Of a stretch of 12,270 bases of DNA, positions 1 through 6,800 are shown one piece after another; positions within the stretch are counted from its first letter, which is position 1, and every line of letters begins with the position of its first letter. A program made the position numbers and the translations under genes. Where the stretch lies: the NCBI GenBank assembly GCA_002323535.1, contig DCQT01000026.1, positions 1-12,270 of the forward strand, given 5' to 3'. Source of the DNA: Bacteriovoracaceae bacterium UBA1511 (GTDB taxonomy: Bacteria > Bdellovibrionota > Bacteriovoracia > Bacteriovoracales > Bacteriovoracaceae). The notes under the pieces were generated by a model. The model was not told the DNA's origin. It searched no databases and worked only from the letters and a program-made list of their open reading frames with translations.

Positions 1-174
1 TAGATCCCATGAATAGTCATGCCAGTTTCTTGCCGCCTCATACATCGTAAATGGTTTATCAATTGGTGTAAGGGTAATAGGTATGAGATCGATATTTTTT
101 TCATCTTTGTAATGATTAAAAAACTCTTTATAACAACCTGGAGGAAAGCCATTTGCGTGGCAAAAAATATGCAT
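1..174 (-). CDS. Alpha/beta-hydrolase family protein, N-terminal fragment (cut by left window edge)
   Basis: Reading the minus strand from the ATG at 174 gives 58 uninterrupted codons to the window edge. The protein starts MHIFCHANGFPPGCYKEFF and contains PITLTPIDKP and YEAARNWHDYSWDL further on. An opening beta-strand followed by HANGFP and then the first helix is typical of alpha/beta-hydrolases of the lipase/esterase type; in that family the His-Gly region forms part of the oxyanion hole. The catalytic Ser, Asp and His would lie beyond the edge, so activity cannot be judged. There is an in-frame TAA two codons upstream of the ATG, so this start is the first available; no good Shine-Dalgarno sequence precedes it. 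No signal peptide is visible, which suggests a cytoplasmic enzyme, unlike all its neighbours. It is divergent from the metallopeptidase gene at 369. Confidence 0.72.
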   Translation of the reverse strand, partial: MHIFCHANGFPPGCYKEFFNHYKDEKNIDLIPITLTPIDKPFTMYEAARNWHDYSWDL

Positions 175-368
175 AGTTTATTGTAACTAAATTTGTTTAA
201 TCCTGCATTTTTTTATTTTCAATCACTTATCGTTATCTGATATTTATAAACACAGCTGTCTAAAATATTGTCAGATCTTTTATTTAAACACTTTAATACA
301 AATCTTAGTTGAATAAAGCTTAATTAATTGGCATTGAGATTGCTGCATTTCCCTTTATTGGGGGTACT
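175..368. promoter_or_regulatory. Divergent intergenic region with a candidate plus-strand promoter at 268-297
   Basis: This 194-bp AT-rich stretch separates two divergent genes and must hold both promoters. On the plus strand TTGTCA (268-273) and TTTAAT (292-297) are separated by 18 bp, a fair sigma-70-like match that would start transcription roughly 60 bp before the metallopeptidase ATG. An 8-bp palindrome ACAGCTGT lies at 252-259. I found no convincing -35/-10 pair for the minus-strand hydrolase. The promoter call is a motif match only. Confidence 0.35.
360..364 (+). promoter_or_regulatory. Ribosome binding site of the metallopeptidase gene
   Basis: GGGGG lies four bases before the ATG at 369. 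It can pair with the CCUCC anti-Shine-Dalgarno core using one G-U pair. The site is purine-only and fixes the start at the Met that begins the signal peptide. Confidence 0.5.
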
Positions 369-1916
369 ATGAGATCTTTTATACTTTTATTTGTACTGTT
401 TTATTCTTTTAATAATAACGCAACATCTTTTAAAGAATTTTTAAAATTAAGGGAGAAGTTATATAAAGTGACTCACGATTCCAAATATCACTTTCCTTTA
501 ATCGGCGATTTAGCAAAATCCTCGAAGCGGAAAAGAGGACAAAAAATTTGGAATAAATTAAAAACTTATAAAAAAAATCCTGCATTGAGTTCTAAGGAAA
601 GGAAGCTCGTAACTGAGCTATTAGATCTTGATAAAAGCACAAATTTTTCTCCTAAAAACTTTGGTGTTGGTTTGAAAGGGGGCTATTACGTGACACCATT
701 TGGTTTGAGGATTTCAACAAAGTGCTTTAAATTTCTAGATAAAAGTAGGGAACAAAATGGCATTACCTTTAGTGGTACAAGTTTTCAACACGCACTAGAG
801 ACTTATTCTGATGATTTAAAAACTATGTCTCCTGAATTTGTTGACACAATCCTTACAAATCAAGTCTCTAACGCAGTGGAGAAGGTTAGTAGTTGTGGCG
901 AAAACTATTCATCTGTCAAGAGTAACACCACTGAATGGTTAAAGGTTTTAAAGAAAACCACGATTAAATGCACCAATAAAACAGCGTCCGAAACTGGAAC
1001 TTTGGGTTATCATATAAATAATCCTATGAATCCAAATACTGATGTATATTTGGCGCCAGAAACATTCTTTAAAATGATGGTTGAGCCAACTGAGCTTAAA
1101 AATGAAGCAGCTGCAGGAAGAAATACATTAGTCCATGAGATTTTTCATCTTACCCACCACGAAAATCGATCAACTGAGACACACAATAGTTATGGCGGTG
1201 TAGTATCAGAGCAGTGTAACAAACCAGATCGGCTGACCGATAGAGTGTACTTCTTAACCGCCCTTTGTTCAAGAAAGAGAACTAAAGTTACTAACACCAC
1301 ATTTATTCCAAAAAATAGGAAATTTTCCCATGATGAACTTATGGCACAGAAGGTAAATAAATGTGGAATGAAGCGCGGCTGTGTGGAACACTTTACTGAC
1401 TCTGATACAAGTGAAAAAGAAGCGCAGAAGTTTTGTCAGCAAGTCGTTTCAATGGGGCAGTGTAAAATAAAGATGGCCCCCAAAAGCTTTAGTAAATTAT
1501 CAACTGATATAAAAACACCAATGTTAAAACTTTATAGCAAGGTTGTTAAACTAAGCAATAAATGTATCAGAAAAGAATATAAAAACGAAAAAGAAAAAAT
1601 TCTTGCTGGATGTCCATCCCAAAGAAATTTAAATACGTCTCAAAACTATCGTCTTTTATATTTAATGGAATTTGTTCAAAAAAATGGAAGGGAAGAGGTT
1701 CTTAATACTTTTTTAAAACAAAGAAACTTGGTTTTTCTTTCTCAACACCCAAGAACAAAAGCATTCTTAGAAAAAGGTTCATGGAATACAGTCTTAGAGC
1801 ACGCAGACAAATATTCTGACGCATCCGTTACACATCATTGTAAAGAGTATCTTTCTTTAGTTGATACATTAAATGCTATCCCTTTGAAGACAGATCGGTG
1901 TAAGCTAAAGCGATAG
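369..1916 (+). CDS. Exported cysteine-rich zincin metallopeptidase (HEIFH; possibly M35-like)
   Basis: The 515-residue product begins with a signal peptide (MRSFILLFVLFYSF, cleavage probably near residues 18-20), so it acts in the periplasm or outside. The zinc-peptidase motif is HEIFH: His256 and His260 would bind zinc and Glu257 would activate water. It is followed by THHENRSTETHNSYGG. Deuterolysin-type (MEROPS M35) enzymes have a GTxDxxYG motif shortly after HExxH, and here TETHNSYG (269-276) sits in the equivalent place with His272 as the candidate third ligand; the M35 link is my inference. About 13 Cys are spread along the chain, as expected for a disulfide-stabilised exported enzyme. 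The N-terminal 100 residues are Lys-rich and helical, perhaps a propeptide. The substrate is unknown. The gene stands alone, converges on the four-gene operon, and has its own terminator. It could also be an inactive zincin-fold protein, but the intact HExxH argues against that. Confidence 0.78.
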   Translation: MRSFILLFVLFYSFNNNATSFKEFLKLREKLYKVTHDSKYHFPLIGDLAKSSKRKRGQKIWNKLKTYKKNPALSSKERKLVTELLDLDKSTNFSPKNFGVGLKGGYYVTPFGLRISTKCFKFLDKSREQNGITFSGTSFQHALETYSDDLKTMSPEFVDTILTNQVSNAVEKVSSCGENYSSVKSNTTEWLKVLKKTTIKCTNKTASETGTLGYHINNPMNPNTDVYLAPETFFKMMVEPTELKNEAAAGRNTLVHEIFHLTHHENRSTETHNSYGGVVSEQCNKPDRLTDRVYFLTALCSRKRTKVTNTTFIPKNRKFSHDELMAQKVNKCGMKRGCVEHFTDSDTSEKEAQKFCQQVVSMGQCKIKMAPKSFSKLSTDIKTPMLKLYSKVVKLSNKCIRKEYKNEKEKILAGCPSQRNLNTSQNYRLLYLMEFVQKNGREEVLNTFLKQRNLVFLSQHPRTKAFLEKGSWNTVLEHADKYSDASVTHHCKEYLSLVDTLNAIPLKTDRCKLKR

Positions 1917-1929
1917 ATTAAACAAGAGT

Positions 1930-1966
1930 GGCATCAGCTTTATGCTGGTGCCATGCTCCTTTTTTT
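1930..1966 (+). terminator. Rho-independent terminator of the metallopeptidase gene
   Basis: GGCATCAGC (1930-1938) pairs with GCTGGTGCC (1944-1952), nine pairs with one G-T, around a TTTAT loop; flanking T1929-A1953 adds one more pair. Seven Ts follow at 1960-1966. The hairpin starts 13 bases after the stop codon at 1916. The seven bases between stem and T-tract are a little long, but the structure is otherwise standard. Confidence 0.75.
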
Positions 1967-1997
1967 CTGGTGCCATTTTCTGGTGCCATGCTCCTTT
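1945..1997. repeat. Three direct copies of CTGGTGCCAT
   Basis: An 18-bp sequence, CTGGTGCCATGCTCCTTT, occurs exactly at 1945-1962 and 1980-1997. A shorter copy, CTGGTGCCATTTT, lies between them at 1967-1979. The first copy also forms the right arm of the terminator stem. A related copy, with one inserted and one substituted base, lies at 12088-12105 on the far side of the operon. Slippage duplication of the terminator arm, or a dispersed genomic repeat, are both possible. Confidence 0.7.
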
Positions 1998-2003
1998 GGT
2001 TTC

Positions 2004-2035
2004 GCAAGTGCAAATTTCAAATTTTTTTGCCTTGC
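2004..2035 (-). terminator. Stem-loop just downstream of the four-gene operon
   Basis: GCAAG (2004-2008) pairs with CTTGC (2031-2035), and inside it GCAAA (2010-2014) pairs with TTTGC (2026-2030), leaving one bulged T at 2009 and an 11-base loop. On the minus strand it begins 10 bases after the TAA of the 605-residue gene. No T-tract follows on that strand, so it may be a 3' mRNA-protecting hairpin or a Rho-assisted end rather than an intrinsic terminator. Confidence 0.4.
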
Positions 2036-2045
2036 ATAGCTAAGC

Positions 2046-3863
2046 TTATAAATTTAGATATCTCTCAATAATTGGATTCATATCTTCAGGCCTAAAAAAA
2101 CTACTATTATTAAATTGATCAAAGAAGGTATCCCATAGTTGAAGTGATAACATACCATTTCCCATCTCTTTCATTTGTCCCATGTATTGATAAAACTCAC
2201 GAACAAATTCAGGTTTCATCCCTTTTGATTTAGCAATTTTAATCATTAGATCTACTTGAAACATATGAATAAATTCTCCGTGACTATCCCGCTCTAGAGG
2301 TTTATCAACAATTAACTTACCTTGACGAAGAATTGAGGCAAATTCTCCTGGTGGTAACACGCCAACTTCACTTCTAATTTCATGAATGGCCCCGGAGAAA
2401 CCCGCTTCCTTGGATCTCTTTTGTAGCACTTGCTTCAAAATGACTCTATCCATTTTAAAGTCAATCAGAAACTGTTTATATTTTTGAGCATTATGAGGCA
2501 GTTGATATTCAGCAATGACTGCCTCTCGTAGTTCTTTGGCCCAGCTTGACCAGGTTTCGGCAGTTTGCATCTCTGCAAATAAGACCTCCATTAGTTTCTT
2601 TATATGCGGCTTTATTGAGGGTGATGTAAAACTTCCTCTAACCCTACTAATTGGAGTTGTATTTGTGATTTTGCTTAAATCCTGTTCCAGTTGGTGTTGA
2701 CGTTGAGTGAAAACTTGATCAATTTTTGCCCTTTCTGCTGCAGGAACTTTAGTCGCCGGATTAGTGGATTCTTGCGAGATCTTCCTTTTTGCCTTTTGTC
2801 TTTGTTCGGATTTGTATGCTCGTAATGATTTTCCTTCACCAATAAAATTGAAGATCAATGGATTAATTCTTTCCGGTGATGTTAGTGTTCCTCTTCCTTT
2901 TTCCACCAAGAAAGACAATGCCATTCCACTGCGTAAGTGAGGGGCGCCAGGGAGAGGTTGGTTTGATGCCATCCATTTAATGGTTTTTGAAAACTTACTA
3001 GTTTCACCCCTTGTGGCCGTAAAATGTCTAAACAAGTCTAACTTAATTAAATGATCAATATCGAGTTTATCAAGGGCAAGCTCTTCCGGTACTCTCGCTT
3101 CTTTTAATCTTTTTATTAAGACCTCTCTAAACCTCTCTGAACTGAGTAATTGGCCGGCACCCATTTCTCTAATATTTTCCAAATTTTGAATTTTGTAAGC
3201 ATCTCTTAAAATATCGCCTTTAAATGTATTTATCCAAGAGGACCAAAGAAGAGAGTTTATTCTAGATTTTTTATAAAAATTGCTAAGATAAATGAAATGT
3301 TGTCTTTCACTATATTTTAATCGACTATCATCTGAAAGGCGGGATACAAGTCCCATCTCTGGGGAAGATCGACTTTGCATGCTTTCTATATTTTGTAACA
3401 GTGAAAAATTATCTGAGAACTCCGTTTCTCGAATGGTTAACAAGCGATCAATATCTCTAGCAACTTTTCTTTGATCACTAAGAAGGCGATCAATTATTCC
3501 CTCTTTTTCGGCCAAACTCTTTGACTCTTTAGTCGCTTTTCTCAACATGACTAGTTGTTCTAAATACTCTGCAGGGTTTTCACTTTGAGATAGTGAAATT
3601 AAGTCTTGAATTTTTACAAAAAGATCACTGGCCTTAGTTCTTTCCTCAGCAGTCCTTTTCCCACTACGAATATTTCTTCCTCGATTAAATAGAAGTCGAT
3701 GAACAGAACCATATAATTGTTTCCTTACCTTAGCTGAATCTTCCCATTTGCCTTCTTTATGAAGCATTAAACCATCAACAAAAACTTGTACCTGTGTTTG
3801 ACTGCATTCTGAGTAGGTGGCCAGACTAAAAGTTAAGGTTAATATTAAAACGAGGACTTTCAA
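2046..3863 (-). CDS. Exported HG-HMFQ domain protein with an extra degenerate domain copy (last gene of operon)
   Basis: This 605-residue protein of unknown function has a signal peptide (MKVLVLILTLTFSLATYS), followed by Cys20. Residues 21-150 are a helical N-terminal domain shared with the 413-residue protein upstream (matching HRLLF...KRTAEE...DLF at 55-82). Residues about 170-345 (module A) and 400-605 (module B) both resemble the other protein's C-terminal domain: each has a WSSW motif (207-210 and 438-441) and later a VL-x2-R-x-KEA stretch. Only B keeps the HG-x3-HMFQ-x-D signature (His528, Gly529, His533, Gln536, Asp538). A Lys/Arg/Gln-rich linker (345-400) joins them. The start is TTG with AAGGA six bases upstream; the next Met (33) would remove the signal peptide, so TTG is chosen. 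It lies 30 bp after the 1554-residue gene and is probably co-transcribed. The conserved His/Gln/Asp could be catalytic, but no known family is recognised. Confidence 0.82.
   Translation of the reverse strand: MKVLVLILTLTFSLATYSECSQTQVQVFVDGLMLHKEGKWEDSAKVRKQLYGSVHRLLFNRGRNIRSGKRTAEERTKASDLFVKIQDLISLSQSENPAEYLEQLVMLRKATKESKSLAEKEGIIDRLLSDQRKVARDIDRLLTIRETEFSDNFSLLQNIESMQSRSSPEMGLVSRLSDDSRLKYSERQHFIYLSNFYKKSRINSLLWSSWINTFKGDILRDAYKIQNLENIREMGAGQLLSSERFREVLIKRLKEARVPEELALDKLDIDHLIKLDLFRHFTATRGETSKFSKTIKWMASNQPLPGAPHLRSGMALSFLVEKGRGTLTSPERINPLIFNFIGEGKSLRAYKSEQRQKAKRKISQESTNPATKVPAAERAKIDQVFTQRQHQLEQDLSKITNTTPISRVRGSFTSPSIKPHIKKLMEVLFAEMQTAETWSSWAKELREAVIAEYQLPHNAQKYKQFLIDFKMDRVILKQVLQKRSKEAGFSGAIHEIRSEVGVLPPGEFASILRQGKLIVDKPLERDSHGEFIHMFQVDLMIKIAKSKGMKPEFVREFYQYMGQMKEMGNGMLSLQLWDTFFDQFNNSSFFRPEDMNPIIERYLNL
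2829..3356 (-). repeat. Module A: degenerate copy of the HG-HMFQ domain inside the 605-residue protein
   Basis: Residues about 170-345 align with module B (residues 400-605) and with the C-terminal half of the 413-residue paralog: WSSW, then QNLENIR (compare QNRESLR in the paralog), then VLIKRLKEA (compare VLIARAKEA), then FSKTIKWM and SPERINPLI near the end. The HG-x3-HMFQ signature is absent. The absence of this segment in the paralog suggests a domain duplication followed by decay of the internal copy. Boundaries are approximate. Confidence 0.6.
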
Positions 3864-3869
3864 AAATTT

Positions 3870-3874
3870 TCCTT
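3870..3874 (-). promoter_or_regulatory. Ribosome binding site supporting a TTG start
   Basis: AAGGA on the minus strand lies six bases before the TTG at 3863. It decides the start, because no ATG is available in frame before the signal peptide. Confidence 0.6.
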
Positions 3875-3893
3875 CAATTATCTGGAGGGGAGG

Positions 3894-6800
3894 TTAACTA
3901 CAGCGCTCAATCTCTCCGCGTTTTATTTTTCCTTCAAATATTATTTCTGCCTTAAACATATTGAGCCTTAGCCCAGATAAATTCTCCGCGGGGTATTTAT
4001 CTAAAATTTTTCTTTGAATTTTGGGATCAAGCGTCTCAAATATCTTGTATATATCCTTAGGAATTTTTTGTTTAACCGCTTCGGAGATCAAAACCTCTGC
4101 TGGCCTCTCACTAGTTGGTTTTCTTTCTCGAGATGAAGAACGCTTTGCTGGTTTTGTTGTGGGTTTTCGCTCGGCCCTGGTTGATGCAACCTCAGGTGAT
4201 GTCTGTGACGATTGCTCTTTGGTACGACTACTTTGTGTTTTTTGTCTTTGGTCTTTAGAGCGTTGTTTACGTTTTGCTTCCCTTTTTAACTCAAGATTTC
4301 CTTGGGGGGCCGTTGCGGCCGTTGTTGTCGCTCCAGAGTCGATATATTCTGAAAATAATTTGGCCACACTGGATTCTAGTTGCTTTGAAGATAAATCCTT
4401 GGCGAGTTTTTCATAGCGCCGCTTTGAACTTGCAGAGATGCCATTTTTTGCCTTTGCAAAAGAATCAAACATTACGGATAAAAGTTGATCTTTTGTGGCA
4501 TCTGGGTTTCTTCTTTTGTATGCCTCTTTTTCTTTAAGTGCCTTTTTGTAAGCGTCTGATATTGATTTATTATTTCTTCCCAACAGTCCTATTGTCTTAC
4601 CTGGAATTGCTGTCCCTAACTCAAATTGGATGAGCATGATCAACTCCTCTGTAAAGGAAGAATCGTGTTGATTTTCAGTAATCATATGGGCAATTTTGCC
4701 AACAGAATAAAACCCAAGTGTTGCTGCCATTTTGGAACCAAAAAATTCCGCATACTGTCCAGGGCCATTAAGAAGCCTCGTTCCATCGGCAAGTATTACT
4801 TGTTCTCCCTTCCTTTTGAATAGTTTATCAAAATGTGGAGTTCTAAATATTTTCCCCAAAGCTTTAGTCATACCATGAGCTGCACCAAATTTTAATGTCA
4901 TCCAAAAGGTATTACTTGCTATATCAGTAGCATCCCAATCAGCGCCTTCTCTTGTGGTCAAATCTTGAATCACTCGATGAGCTATTTCAAAGCCAAATGC
5001 TTCCGTCGCCATGGCACCAGTGGCACGAACGATTCTTGGGGTGGCCGTTAATAGGTCAATACCTCCAACGGCGGCTGCTCTTATTAAAGAGGCCCTTGCT
5101 CCTAACTGTATTACTTTTGCGCCGGCCCATGGTAATAAAATTGATGTGGGGTCGGAGAGTAATCCCGTTAGTGCGTAATAGGCCTTTCTTGAAGCAGAAC
5201 CTTCACTATCTTCAATTTTTTGAATTACAGGGCGAAGCTCTTCATGTGTCGCTCTCATTGAATAGAGTGCAGCGTTAGTTATGGCCCCGGCCCAAGCGCC
5301 GTAATCTTGATGGGTATTAATAAAATCAAAACTTCGATCAAAATTATCAGCTAATTGGGATTCAAAGCCAGGTTTATTTCTTCTTTCTTCTGGAAATAAT
5401 ATAAAATTATGCAATGGTGATAAAAATAATGGTTCTCTATTGTCATCACTTTTATGCATTCCTACTCTCATCATGGGACAAACTGACTCACTAACTGTTT
5501 CACCATCTACAGATCCTCTTATTCTTGATAGGTCATCAACGCCTACACCGACATTTCTTAATGTAATTCTATCCATTTCACTTAATGGATTTTGAGTTCT
5601 GTCTACATAACTTAGCGGCATATTGAATCTGCCTGTTTTCATTACTGTATACAAATTGGTAATACTTAATTTGTGGGCAACCAAGTTAAAATGCCCTCCT
5701 AAAGAATCAGCAGTGAGCAAGCCTTGTTTTAGGGTATCTGCTATTTGTTTTTTTAGTTCAGGACTCTTGGCAGCTGCCTTTGCTTCCATTAATTTAAAAT
5801 ATAAATTTTTGGGAGGACTTTCTAACCAAGAACGTGACCATTTTTGTTGATAGTATAATTTCATGGCCGCTGATTGAAATTTATCTTTTTGTTTATCTAC
5901 TTCTTTGAGCTTTGTTTTGAAGTAATCAATCGCCGCGAGGTGTTTTTCTTTAGGCCGTAGAGACTCTAGTTTTTGAATGGCATCATTTAAATAGTTACTC
6001 ATATCTATGATGTTTAATTCCTTAAAGTGACAAAGGTTTTCTGTTTCAATAAAACTAAAACTAGGTAGTCTTGTGGGATAGGGAAAGTAGGCATGTGGAC
6101 TACAAGTTGCCTTGGAAGGTTTTTGTCGACTCTGAGACGCAGTTCCTGAATTTACTTTATGATATAAAATATCGTTTAAGTCTTTTGGGTCAAGATGGCA
6201 TTGGCCTCCACAACTTCTTCGTTCTGAAATTGTTCTATAACCTGAGTAGGTAATGCTGCACAGACTTTCATCAGAGAAAGTTTGTGGTTCTGTTTCCTGA
6301 GTTACCCTTGTATCAAGCCTTTCTGGGTTAATAAGGTTTCTAAGACTGAAGTTTCTTTGAAACTCTGTTATGTCCATAAATCGCTGGGGCTTAGAAAAAA
6401 AGTAAAGTCCTTGTCTCTCTTCCAATGTTCCATTTCGTTCAATTTCAGCAAGAATTTCTCTAGTGGTACTAAAACCTCCACTAGAAAGAAGCTGTTTCCA
6501 CTTTTTTAGAAATTTACCAACAGTGTAACAATGATAGGCGCCTTTTTGTTCTTCCGTTCCTTCTCGCTGAAACCTCTTTGTGCCTTGGCAAAACCGATCA
6601 ACCTTTTCTTTGTAGCTTTTGGAACCGTCCTCTTTGGCTTTGGGCTTTTGTTTGAAATATTGATATATCTTACTTTGTAGAGTTTCGTGTATTGAGTCAG
6701 CGACCAAATAACTTTTTTGAAGATCCATTTGCTTTTCATGATTTTTTATAAGATTTCCCATTAAGGCGTCGTCATGAGTTAATAAATGTAAATTGCCTTC

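Noticed and set aside
4021..4537. Plus-strand open frames opposite the basic linker of the giant protein
   Set aside because: They lie wholly antisense to a convincing long gene, have no ribosome sites, and show frame-shadow composition.
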